The translations under genes and the position numbers were made by a program. Positions 1 through 8,367 of a DNA stretch of 64,000 nt are shown here, piece by piece (the first letter of the stretch is position 1; each line of letters begins with the position of its first letter). This DNA comes from Streptomyces phaeolivaceus (lineage in GTDB: Bacteria; Actinomycetota; Actinomycetes; Streptomycetales; Streptomycetaceae). The notes below the pieces were generated by a model. The model ran no database searches and was not told where the DNA came from. It worked only from the letters and a program-made list of their open reading frames with translations. The stretch is taken from assembly GCF_009184865.1 (NCBI RefSeq), contig NZ_CP045096.1, positions 10,044,001 through 10,108,000 of the forward strand. Direction: 5' to 3'.

Positions 1-1
1 C

Positions 2-1045
2 CGTCTGGACCTGCCCGTGGTCACCGTCGGCCGGCTGGCGGGGCAGTTCGCCAAGCCCCGCTCGGCCGCCGTCGAGGAGGTGGCCGGCCGATCGCTGCCG
101 GTGTTCCGGGGGCTCACGGTCAACGGGCCGGAGCCGGACGAGGAGGCCCGCACGCCCGACCCGTACCGGATGCTGTCCGGTTACCACACGGCGAGGAACG
201 TCCTGCGTGAACTCGCCGCCCTCGCCCACGAGACGGCCGGCTCGTTCGCCCCGCGGGCCTGGGACCCTGCCGCCGCCCGCGAGGCGCTGTGGAACCGGAG
301 TGAGGAGGCCGCCCCCGACGGCTCACTGCGCTCGCTCGTCCACGGGTACGGGCAGACCCGCTGGACCGAGGACCGGGGCTGGCGCCACACCGGGCTGTGG
401 ACCAGCCACGAGGCACTGCTCCTGGACTACGAGAGCCCGCTGACCCGCCAGGATCCCGTCACCGGTGAATGGTTTCTGCTCTCCACGCACCTGCCGTGGA
501 TCGGCGACCGCACCCGGCAACTCGGCGACGCCCATGTGGAGTTCCTGGCGGGCATCGCCAACCCGGTCGCCGTCAAGATCGGCCCGAGTGCGGAGCCCGC
601 CGATATCGTGCGCCTGTGCGAGCGGCTCGACCCGTACCGCAGGCCGGGCCGCCTCACCCTGATCTGCCGGCTCGGCGCCCGGGAACTGCGCGGCAGGCTC
701 CCGGCACTCGTCACCGCCGTACGCGGCGCGGGCCACCCCGTGGTCTGGATGTCGGACCCCATGCACGGCAACACCACGGCGACCGGCACCGGCGTCAAGA
801 CCCGTCACCTCAAGGACATGCTGGACGAGGTCACCGACTTCTTCGAGGTGCTGCGCGGCATGGGCGAGTGGCCCGGCGGCGTGCATCTGGAGGCCGCCGC
901 GGCCGAGGTCACCGAGTGCGTGGGTGGCACCCGCGTGACCTGCGAAGCCGAACTGGGCGCCGCCTACGAGTCGTTGTGCGATCCCCGGCTCAACAACGAG
1001 CAGCTCACGACCCTGGCGGACATGGTCGCCAAGCTCGCCGTGTGA
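2..1045 (+). CDS. Class II 3-deoxy-7-phosphoheptulonate (DAHP) synthase, 5' end outside window
   Basis: This enzyme condenses phosphoenolpyruvate and erythrose 4-phosphate, the first step of the shikimate pathway. The reading frame is open from base 2 and already reads a class II core segment (VGRLAGQFAKPRS), so the gene starts before the window; the GTG at 17 is an internal valine. Other family segments visible are GLWTSHEALLLDYE, HLPWIGDRTRQ, the KIGPS stretch and the WMSDPMHGNT segment near the C-terminus. It is followed after 76 bases by an aminodeoxychorismate synthase gene. A DAHP synthase next to a chorismate-diverting enzyme usually means a dedicated copy that boosts precursor supply for a secondary metabolite rather than housekeeping aro function. 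That role is inference, because the rest of any cluster lies upstream of the window. Confidence 0.9.
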   Translation, partial: RLDLPVVTVGRLAGQFAKPRSAAVEEVAGRSLPVFRGLTVNGPEPDEEARTPDPYRMLSGYHTARNVLRELAALAHETAGSFAPRAWDPAAAREALWNRSEEAAPDGSLRSLVHGYGQTRWTEDRGWRHTGLWTSHEALLLDYESPLTRQDPVTGEWFLLSTHLPWIGDRTRQLGDAHVEFLAGIANPVAVKIGPSAEPADIVRLCERLDPYRRPGRLTLICRLGARELRGRLPALVTAVRGAGHPVVWMSDPMHGNTTATGTGVKTRHLKDMLDEVTDFFEVLRGMGEWPGGVHLEAAAAEVTECVGGTRVTCEAELGAAYESLCDPRLNNEQLTTLADMVAKLAV

Positions 1046-1121
1046 ACCGTTCCCAGAACACCACCCCCAGCCACCGTGCCCTCGGGGAGGGCCGTGCCGT
1101 GCCGTTTCCAGGGAGGTCGCC

Positions 1122-3329
1122 ATGCGAACCCTGCTCGTCGACAACTACGACTCGTACACCTACAACCTCTTCCAGCTGGTCGCGCAGGTGAACGGCGCCG
1201 AACCCGTGGTCGTGCACAACGACTCACCGGAGTGCGCGACGCTCGACCTGAACGACTTCGACAACGTGGTGATCTCTCCCGGGCCGGGCGATCCCACCCG
1301 GCCGAAGGACTTCGGCGCCTGCGCGCCGATCATCGAATCCGCCCGGCTGCCCGTGCTCGGCGTGTGCCTGGGTCACCAGGGCATCGCCGCCGGGTCGGGC
1401 GCGCGGATCGTCCGGGCGCCCGCGGCCCGGCACGGCCACCTCACCGCCGTACGCCACGACGGGCGTGAACTCTTCCACGGCATCCCACAGGACTTCACCG
1501 CCGTGCGCTACCACTCGCTGTGCGTGCGGGAGCCGTTGCCGCCGGAGCTGGAGGCGACCGCGTGGGCCGAGGACGGCGTGCTGATGGGCCTGCGGCACCG
1601 GACGCGCCCGCTGTGGGGTGTGCAGTTCCACCCCGAGTCCGTCGCCACGGAGTTCGGCTTCGAACTGCTCGGCAACTTCCGTGATCTGACCGAGCGGTTC
1701 CACCACGAGCGCGGCTCCACGCAGCGTTCCACGCGCGGTGCCACGCTCCGGCGGACGCCGGTCCGCTCCGGCTCCCACCTGGCACCCGTGGAGACCGCCA
1801 CCCGGCCCGCGCCCCGGCCCGTCGAGCCCCGCCCCTACCGCCTGCACTCCAGGATCATGGAGTCGGCGGTGGAGACCGAGGCCGCCTTCACCCGGCTCTT
1901 CGCCGACTCCACGCACGCCTTCTGGCTCGACAGCTCCCTGATCGACCCGCGGCTGTCCCGCTTCTCGTTCCTCGGCGACGCCTCCGGCCCGCTCTCCGAG
2001 ATCGTCCGCTACCGCGTCGGCGACGGGGCCGTCGAGGTCACGGCGGCCGGCGGGCAGCCCCAACGCGTCGAGGGCACCGTCTTCGACTACCTCCAGACGG
2101 CGCTGCGCGCCCGTCGCGTCGAGAACCCCGCCCTGCCCGTCGACTTCTCCTGCGGCTATGTCGGCTACTTCGGCTACGAGCTGAAGGCCGACTGCGGCGC
2201 CACCGCCAAGCACACCTCGCCCACCCCGGACGCGTACTGGATCTTCGCCGACCGGCTGATCGCGGTCGACCACCAGCAGGGCGCCACCTATCTGCTGGCC
2301 CTCAGCGACGGCAGCCCGCGCTCCGACCGCGACGCCACGGTCTGGCTGGAGAGGACCGCCGCCGTGCTCGCCGCCCTGCCTCGCCCCCGCCCGACCCCCG
2401 TGCCCGACCAACAGGCCGTCGACAACGCCCTGTTGGAACCGGCGCTGGTGCGCGACCGCGCCCAGTACCTCGCCGACATAGCCACCTGCAAACAGGAGTT
2501 GCTCGCCGGGGAGAGCTACGAGATCTGTCTGACCAACGCAGTCCAGGCCCCCCGTCCCGCCGACGGGCTGCGCTACTACCGCTCCCTCAGGCGCTCCAAC
2601 CCGGCCCCGTACGCCGCGTATCTGCGTCTCGGCGACATGGAGATCGCCTGCTCCTCCCCGGAACGGTTCCTGCGCATCACCCGTGACGGCATGGTCGAGA
2701 CCAAACCCATCAAGGGCACCGCCCGGCGCGGCGCGGACGAGGCGGAGGACGCGAGGCTCCGCCGGGAGCTGACGACGAGTGCCAAGGTCCGGGCCGAGAA
2801 CCTGATGATCGTCGACCTGCTCCGCAACGACCTCGGCCGGGTGTGCGAGGTCGGCAGCGTCACCGTTCCCCGGCTGATGCGCACCGAGACCTACGCCACC
2901 GTGCACCAGCTGGTGTCCACCATCCGCGGCCGGCTCCGCGCCGACGCGGACGCCCTGGACTGCGTCCGCGCCTGCTTCCCTGGCGGTTCGATGACGGGCG
3001 CGCCCAAACTGCGGACCCTGGACATCATCGACTCCCTGGAGACCCAGGCACGCGGCGTCTACTCCGGCGCCATCGGCTTCCTGTCCTGCAACGGCACGGC
3101 CGATCTGAACATCGTCATCCGGACCGCCGTACTGACCGAGGAGGGCCTGCACGCCGGCGCCGGAGGCGCCATCGTGCTCGACTCCGATCTGGTCGAGGAG
3201 TACGAGGAGATGCTGCTGAAAGCGGCCACATCGCTGCGGGTGCTGCTCGCGGGCACGTCCGGTCAGGACGCCGCGCCCACGGCCGACCGTGTGGCACCGG
3301 CACGGGCCGCGGAGGGCGGGCTCCGATGA
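1122..3329 (+). CDS. pabAB: Aminodeoxychorismate synthase, fused PabA-PabB
   Basis: The protein makes 4-amino-4-deoxychorismate from chorismate and glutamine. Residues 1 to about 190 are a class I glutamine amidotransferase, with the nucleophile Cys near 82 (GVCLGHQG) and the FHPES catalytic His/Glu. A proline- and arginine-rich linker follows, then a chorismate-binding domain from about 245 to 715. The active-site motif there reads PIKGT, with Lys near 531. That lysine is typical of aminodeoxychorismate synthases, whereas anthranilate synthases carry PIAGT, so I call ADC rather than anthranilate synthase. A clear AGGGAGG site precedes the ATG. Fused PabAB proteins of about 700 residues are typical of actinomycete pathways making p-aminobenzoate- or p-aminophenylalanine-type units. 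The stop overlaps the start of the nitrate reductase gene (ATGA), so the two are translationally coupled. Confidence 0.93.
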   Translation: MRTLLVDNYDSYTYNLFQLVAQVNGAEPVVVHNDSPECATLDLNDFDNVVISPGPGDPTRPKDFGACAPIIESARLPVLGVCLGHQGIAAGSGARIVRAPAARHGHLTAVRHDGRELFHGIPQDFTAVRYHSLCVREPLPPELEATAWAEDGVLMGLRHRTRPLWGVQFHPESVATEFGFELLGNFRDLTERFHHERGSTQRSTRGATLRRTPVRSGSHLAPVETATRPAPRPVEPRPYRLHSRIMESAVETEAAFTRLFADSTHAFWLDSSLIDPRLSRFSFLGDASGPLSEIVRYRVGDGAVEVTAAGGQPQRVEGTVFDYLQTALRARRVENPALPVDFSCGYVGYFGYELKADCGATAKHTSPTPDAYWIFADRLIAVDHQQGATYLLALSDGSPRSDRDATVWLERTAAVLAALPRPRPTPVPDQQAVDNALLEPALVRDRAQYLADIATCKQELLAGESYEICLTNAVQAPRPADGLRYYRSLRRSNPAPYAAYLRLGDMEIACSSPERFLRITRDGMVETKPIKGTARRGADEAEDARLRRELTTSAKVRAENLMIVDLLRNDLGRVCEVGSVTVPRLMRTETYATVHQLVSTIRGRLRADADALDCVRACFPGGSMTGAPKLRTLDIIDSLETQARGVYSGAIGFLSCNGTADLNIVIRTAVLTEEGLHAGAGGAIVLDSDLVEEYEEMLLKAATSLRVLLAGTSGQDAAPTADRVAPARAAEGGLR

Positions 3330-5476
3330 CCGAGCGGGCCGACGGCGTCCGTACGCACTGCCCGTACTGCGCCCTGCAGTGCGGGACGGTGCTACGGCCC
3401 GACAGGGGCGGACCGGCACCGCTCGCGGTGTCCGGGTGGCCGGAGTTCCCGGTCAACCGGGGTGCGCTGTGCGGCAAGGGACAGCACGCCGTCGACCTGC
3501 TGGACCCGGCCGGCCGGCTCGCCACACCCCTGGTCCGCGACGGCCGGGGCACACCGCTGCGGCCCGCCGGCTGGGACGAGGCGCTCCGGCGCGTGGTCGA
3601 GGGCGTCCGCGCGACGCAGACCGCGCACGGCCGGGACGCCGTCGGGGTGTTCGGCGGCGGCGGACTGACCAACGAGAAGGCGTATCTGCTGGGCAAGTTC
3701 GCCCGGGTCGCGCTCCGCACGTCGGCGATCGACTACAACGGCCGGTTCTGCATGTCGTCCGCGGCCGCCGCCGTCAACCGAGCCTTCGGCCTGGACCGGG
3801 GCTTACCGTTCCCGCTCGCCGACATCGCCGGCACCGACTGTGTCCTGCTGGTCGGCGCCAACCCGGCCGACACCATGCCGCCCGCCCTGCGCGATTTCAC
3901 CCGGCTCGCTGAGCGGGGCGGGCGGCTGATCGTGGTGGACCCGCGCCGCACCCGCACCGCCGCACGGGCCGACCTGCACCTGCGCCCCCTGCCCGGCACC
4001 GACCTCGCCCTGGCTCTCGGCATGCTGCACATCGCCCTGGCCGAGGGCCATGTCGACGAGGACTTCGTCGCCGCCCGCACCACGGGCTTCGAGGCCGTGC
4101 GCGCCACCGCCATGGAGTACTGGCCGGCCCGCGTCGAAGGCCTCACCGGCGTCCCCGCCCACCAGATACGCGACGCCGTACGGATGTTCGCGCAGGCGCC
4201 CACCGGGATGGTGCTCACGGCCCGGGGCAGCGAGCAGCACAGCAAGGGCACCGACACCGTGCACGGCTGGATCAACCTCTGTCTGGCCCTGGGCAAGGCG
4301 GGCAGACCGTACAGCGGATACGGCTGCCTCACCGGCCAGGGCAACGGACAGGGCGGGCGCGAGCACGGACAGAAGGCCGACCAACTGCCCGGCTACCGCA
4401 GCCTGACCGACCCGGAGGCCCGCGCGCACATCGCCCGCGTCTGGGGCATCGACCCCGGGGAACTGCCCGGACCCGGCACCTCGGCCTACGAGATGCTCGA
4501 CACCGCCGGCACCCCCGGCGGGGTCCGGGCCCTGCTGGTCATGGGCTCCAACCCGGTCGTGTCGGCCCCGCACGCCGGTCATGTCGAGCGCCGGCTGCGC
4601 GCGCTGGACCTGCTGGTGGTCGCGGACGTCGTACGGTCCGAGACGGCCGAACTCGCCGATGTCGTCCTGCCGTCGGCCCAGTGGGCGGAGGAGACCGGCA
4701 CCCTGACCAATCTGGAGGGCAGGGTGATCCTGCGCCACAAGGCCGTCGAGCCGCCCGCCCAGGTGCGCACCGATCTGGAGATCCTCTCCGCCCTCGCCGC
4801 CCGGCTGGGCCGCACCGAGGGCTTCCCCGCCGACCCGCGCCTCGTCTTCGAGGAACTGCGGGCCGCGTCGACCGGCGGCCGGGCCGACTACGCGGGCATC
4901 AGCTACGAACGGATCAGCGCGGAGAAAGGGGTGTTCTGGCCGTGCCCCGCCGACGAACACCCCGGAACACCCCGGCTGTTCCTGGACTCCTTCGCGACAC
5001 CCGACGGCCGGGCCCGCATGGTGCCGGTCCACCACCGGCCCACGGCCGAGCCCACCGACGAGCGGTATCCGCTGAACCTGGTCACCGGGCGGGTGCTGGC
5101 CCACTACCAGAGCGGGGCGCAGACCCGCCGGGTCGCCGCGGCACGCGCCGCCGCGCCGGAGCCGTACGTCGAGATCCACCCCGCGACCGCCGACCGGCTC
5201 GGCGTGGCGGAGGGCGAGCCGGTGACGGTGACCAGCAGACGGGGCACGGTCGTCGCCCCGGCGAGGCTGACGACGGACATCCGCCCCGACGTGGTGTTCA
5301 TGCCCTTCCACTGGTCCGGTCCGGGCCGGGTCAACACGGTCACCAACCCCGCGCTCGACCCGGTCTCGCGCATGCCCGAGTTCAAGGTGTGCGCCGTACA
5401 CGTGGCACCGGTGGCCGCGCCCCGTTCCCGCCCGCCGGGACGGCCGTGTGCGGCGACCGCCGTACAAGCCCTTTGA
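3326..5476 (+). CDS. nasA: Molybdopterin nitrate reductase catalytic subunit (NasA type)
   Basis: A 716-residue molybdopterin oxidoreductase expected to reduce nitrate to nitrite in the cytoplasm. The N-terminus carries the 4Fe-4S motif CPYCALQC followed by a distal CGKG. The molybdenum-ligand cysteine lies near residue 142 in NGRFCMSSA, the arrangement of assimilatory Nas enzymes and formate dehydrogenase-like relatives. The segments GYGCLTGQGNGQGGREHGQKADQLPG and MGSNPVVSAP fit NasA. There is no Tat signal peptide. The ATG overlaps the pabAB stop by four bases, fixing the start. Two flavoproteins follow that can serve as its electron donors. No siroheme nitrite reductase is present in the window, so nitrite would be the product of this operon unless a nirB lies elsewhere. 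A formate dehydrogenase-like activity is a weaker alternative. Confidence 0.85.
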   Translation: MTERADGVRTHCPYCALQCGTVLRPDRGGPAPLAVSGWPEFPVNRGALCGKGQHAVDLLDPAGRLATPLVRDGRGTPLRPAGWDEALRRVVEGVRATQTAHGRDAVGVFGGGGLTNEKAYLLGKFARVALRTSAIDYNGRFCMSSAAAAVNRAFGLDRGLPFPLADIAGTDCVLLVGANPADTMPPALRDFTRLAERGGRLIVVDPRRTRTAARADLHLRPLPGTDLALALGMLHIALAEGHVDEDFVAARTTGFEAVRATAMEYWPARVEGLTGVPAHQIRDAVRMFAQAPTGMVLTARGSEQHSKGTDTVHGWINLCLALGKAGRPYSGYGCLTGQGNGQGGREHGQKADQLPGYRSLTDPEARAHIARVWGIDPGELPGPGTSAYEMLDTAGTPGGVRALLVMGSNPVVSAPHAGHVERRLRALDLLVVADVVRSETAELADVVLPSAQWAEETGTLTNLEGRVILRHKAVEPPAQVRTDLEILSALAARLGRTEGFPADPRLVFEELRAASTGGRADYAGISYERISAEKGVFWPCPADEHPGTPRLFLDSFATPDGRARMVPVHHRPTAEPTDERYPLNLVTGRVLAHYQSGAQTRRVAAARAAAPEPYVEIHPATADRLGVAEGEPVTVTSRRGTVVAPARLTTDIRPDVVFMPFHWSGPGRVNTVTNPALDPVSRMPEFKVCAVHVAPVAAPRSRPPGRPCAATAVQAL

Positions 5477-5503
5477 TCGGTCGATCGGTTCATGGAGGTA
5501 CCC

Positions 5504-6754
5504 GTGGGAAGGCCTGTGGCACGGGAAGACGGCGCCGCGCGTCGCGTTCTCGTCGTCGGCTGTGGCATGGCGGGAGCGCGATTCGTCACTCGGCTGGCGG
5601 CCCTGAGCCCCGACGTCCGGATCACCGTCCTCGACGGTGAGGACCGCCCCGCCTACAACCGCACGCTCCTGACCGGCGTCCTCGCCGGACACCACCGCCC
5701 CGACGACATCGCCCTGCCCCTGCCGCCCGGCATCGACCTGCGGACCGGCGTCCGTGTCGTCGCCGTGCGCCGCGCCACCCGCACGGTCGTCGACTCCACC
5801 GGCTTCGAACACCCTTACGGCGCGCTGGTCCTGGCTACCGGCAGCCGACCCCACCACCCCTGGCCCCGGACACGGCCGACCCCGGGCGAACACCACCTCC
5901 ACACCCTCGACGACTGCCGGCACCTCACCACCGACCGCGCCGACGCCCGCACCCGCGCGGTCGTCGTCGGCGGCGGTCTGCTGGGCGTGGAGACCGCCCT
6001 CACCCTCGCCGCCCGTACCCACCCGGTGACCCTCGTCCACCGCGGCCCCCACCTGCTCCATCGTCGCCTCGACGGCAGGGCCGGCGCGCTGCTGCGCGGT
6101 GTCCTGGAGGACGCGGGCGTCACCGTACGCACGGGAACACCCGCGACGGCCCCGGCCCGAGGCCCCGGGCCCAGCAGGGTGCCGCTCGGGGACGGGGACT
6201 CGGTCGCCGCCGACCTCGTCGTGGTCGCCTGCGGCACCCGGCCGCGCGTCGAACTGGCGCGCGCGGCCGGACTCCCGGTCGCGGCGGGGGTGGTGGTCGA
6301 CGACACGCTGGCCAGCGTCGGCGATCCCAGCGTGTACGCGGTCGGCGACTGTGCGGAGCACCGAGGCGTCGTGCACGACACGGCCGTACCGGCCTGGCAG
6401 CAGGCCGAGGTGCTCGCCGCGCGGCTGTCCGGGCACGACCCGCACGCCCGGTTCACGGGCGCCCGCACCCTCACCCGGCTCATCGCGGGAGACGTCGACC
6501 TCGCGGTTTTCGGCGAGGCCACGACCGGCATCGGCACCGTCCACCGGGGCGGGGCCAGGACCGATGTGCTCTCCGTCCTCGACGACCGACGGCGCGTCTA
6601 CAAGAAGATCGTCACCCGGGACGACCACGTCGTCGGCGGCATCCTGCTCGGCGATCTGTCCACCGTCGACACGGTCCGCCGGGCCTACGAGTCGACCCGG
6701 CGCCTGCCCCCGGACCGCCTCCACCTGGTCTCGGCCCTCGGAGGGGACGGATGA
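5504..6754 (+). CDS. NAD(P)/FAD-dependent oxidoreductase, nitrate reductase electron-transfer subunit
   Basis: A two-dinucleotide-binding flavoprotein of about 416 residues. It shows an N-terminal FAD GxGxxG (VVGCGMAGARF), a second NAD(P) motif (VVVGGGLLGVETA) and the C-terminal FAD contact YAVGDCAEH. It resembles the N-terminal reductase half of NirB and the small flavoproteins found with Nas nitrate reductases. I prefer the GTG at 5504 because GGAGG lies five bases before it; an in-frame ATG at 5492 has no ribosome binding site. It is 27 bases downstream of nasA and overlaps the next gene (ATGA), so all belong to one transcript. It carries no iron-sulphur domain, unlike its neighbour, so the two flavoproteins may form a relay. 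The exact electron donor cannot be read from sequence. Confidence 0.82.
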   Translation: MGRPVAREDGAARRVLVVGCGMAGARFVTRLAALSPDVRITVLDGEDRPAYNRTLLTGVLAGHHRPDDIALPLPPGIDLRTGVRVVAVRRATRTVVDSTGFEHPYGALVLATGSRPHHPWPRTRPTPGEHHLHTLDDCRHLTTDRADARTRAVVVGGGLLGVETALTLAARTHPVTLVHRGPHLLHRRLDGRAGALLRGVLEDAGVTVRTGTPATAPARGPGPSRVPLGDGDSVAADLVVVACGTRPRVELARAAGLPVAAGVVVDDTLASVGDPSVYAVGDCAEHRGVVHDTAVPAWQQAEVLAARLSGHDPHARFTGARTLTRLIAGDVDLAVFGEATTGIGTVHRGGARTDVLSVLDDRRRVYKKIVTRDDHVVGGILLGDLSTVDTVRRAYESTRRLPPDRLHLVSALGGDG

Positions 6755-8325
6755 GTGACCGCTTGGTCCTGGTCGGCCACGGCATGGTCGGCCACACCCT
6801 GCTCACGGCCCTCGACGCCCGCGGCGCGCTGCGGGACCGCCGGGTCACGGTGGTCGCCGAAGAGGACGTACCCCCCTACGACCGCATCCAACTGTCCCGG
6901 TACTTCCGCGAGTCGGACCCGGACGACCGCCTCTTCCGGCGCACCGGCCCCGCAGGACTGCTGCTGGGCGACCCCGGCTTCGGCGACCGCACGGGCGTCC
7001 GCACCCAGCTCGGGGACCCGGCCGTCGCGATCGACCGCCGCCGACGCCGGGTGACCACGGCCGCCGGCCGCGTCCTCGACTACGACACCCTGGTCCTCGC
7101 CACCGGCGCCCGCCCCCTCGTCCCGCCCGTCCCCGGGGCTGACGCCACCGGCTGCTTCACCTACCGGACGGCCGCGGACGTACGGGCCCTCCGCGCGCAC
7201 TGCGACGCGGCGCGTGCGGGCGTCGGTGTGGGAGCGGGCATGGGAGTGGGCGCGGTGATCGGCGGCGGGCTGCTGGGCCTGGAGGCCGCAGGCGCGCTAC
7301 GGGCGCTCGGGATGACGGTCCATGTCGTCGAGTTCTCCCCCTGGCTGATGCCCCGTCAACTAGACGAGTACGGCGGCTGGATGCTCCGTCGCCACATCGA
7401 GGACCTCGGCATCACCGTCCACCCGGGCACCCGGCTCACCGCCGTCGAGACCGACGCGCACGACCGGACCACCGGCGTACGGCTCCAACCGCCCGACGGC
7501 GCCCCGCCCGTCGCCATCGCGGCCGACGTGGTGGTGTTCGCGGCGGGAGTACGCCCCCGCGACGAACTCGCCCGGTCCTGCGGACTCGCAGTGGGGGAGC
7601 GGGGCGGCGTCGTCGTCGACGAGACGTGCCGCACACGGGACGAGCACATCTACGCCGTCGGGGACTGCGCGCTCACTCCTGACGGACGCGCCCACGGACT
7701 GCTGGCCCCCGGCAACGCCATGGCCCAGGTGGTCGCCGACCGACTCGCCGGCGGCACCCGGACCTTCACCGGATGGGACACGGCGACCCGGCTGAAGCTG
7801 CTCGGTGTGGTGGTCGCCTCGCTCGGCGACCAGCCGCAGGAGACGGCGCCCGGCGCGTACGAGGCCACCCACCTCGACACCCGGGCCGGGGTGTACCGCA
7901 GCCTCCGTGTGTCGGGCGAGGGTCGGCTGCTCGGCGGTACGTTCGTGGGGGACTCCTCCGGATACACGGCGCTGCGCCCCCTCGTGGGCAGCGGCCGGCC
8001 ACTGCCCGCCCCCGTCGAGGAACTCGTCGTCCCTGGGCCGCTGCAGGGCCGGTCGGCGGCCGTCGGACCGCTCCCCGACGAGACGGTGATCTGCCACTGC
8101 CACAACGTCCCGGCGGGCACGGTCCGCTCCGCCGCCCGGAACGGCTGCGCCGACCTGGCGGCGGTACGCCACCGCACCCGCGCCGGCAGCGGCTGCGGAA
8201 GCTGCGCGGAGACCGTCGCCGCACTGCTCGGCGAAGCGCTCCCCGCAGCCGCGTCCGATCCCGGCCCGGATCTGGGCCCGGATCCGGGCGCGGTCGCGCC
8301 GACGGTGACGGGGAGCCCGGTGTGA
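6751..8325 (+). CDS. FAD-dependent oxidoreductase with C-terminal BFD-type [2Fe-2S] domain (NasB-like)
   Basis: A 524-residue flavoprotein related to the front half of NirB. Motifs are GHGMVGHTLL (FAD), IGGGLLGLEAA (NAD(P)H) and YAVGDCALTPDG. From about residue 447 a BFD-like [2Fe-2S] module reads CHCHN then, some 30 residues on, GSGCGSC, giving the four cysteines expected. The siroheme/4Fe-4S sulphite-reductase repeat domain of a true nitrite reductase is absent. This is the usual make-up of the NADH-accepting subunit of assimilatory nitrate reductase. The proline- and aspartate-rich tail looks disordered. Its start overlaps the upstream stop (ATGA). It is the last gene of the operon; the next gene converges on it 42 bases away. 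Confidence 0.85.
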   Translation: MSDRLVLVGHGMVGHTLLTALDARGALRDRRVTVVAEEDVPPYDRIQLSRYFRESDPDDRLFRRTGPAGLLLGDPGFGDRTGVRTQLGDPAVAIDRRRRRVTTAAGRVLDYDTLVLATGARPLVPPVPGADATGCFTYRTAADVRALRAHCDAARAGVGVGAGMGVGAVIGGGLLGLEAAGALRALGMTVHVVEFSPWLMPRQLDEYGGWMLRRHIEDLGITVHPGTRLTAVETDAHDRTTGVRLQPPDGAPPVAIAADVVVFAAGVRPRDELARSCGLAVGERGGVVVDETCRTRDEHIYAVGDCALTPDGRAHGLLAPGNAMAQVVADRLAGGTRTFTGWDTATRLKLLGVVVASLGDQPQETAPGAYEATHLDTRAGVYRSLRVSGEGRLLGGTFVGDSSGYTALRPLVGSGRPLPAPVEELVVPGPLQGRSAAVGPLPDETVICHCHNVPAGTVRSAARNGCADLAAVRHRTRAGSGCGSCAETVAALLGEALPAAASDPGPDLGPDPGAVAPTVTGSPV

Positions 8326-8367
8326 CGGACCGTACGGACGCCGTGGCCGACCGGCCCCGTCCGCCCC

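Noticed and set aside
1224..3419. A 731-codon minus-strand frame
   Set aside because: Antisense to pabAB, which has clear catalytic motifs; the shadow frame is Gly/Val/Arg-rich without domains.
5492..5503. ATG 5492 as the start of the flavoprotein gene
   Set aside because: That ATG overlaps the GGAGG that serves GTG 5504 and has no site of its own.
3803..6724. A 973-codon open frame on the minus strand
   Set aside because: It is antisense to nasA and the flavoprotein gene. Long antisense frames are common at this GC content, and it shows no family motifs.
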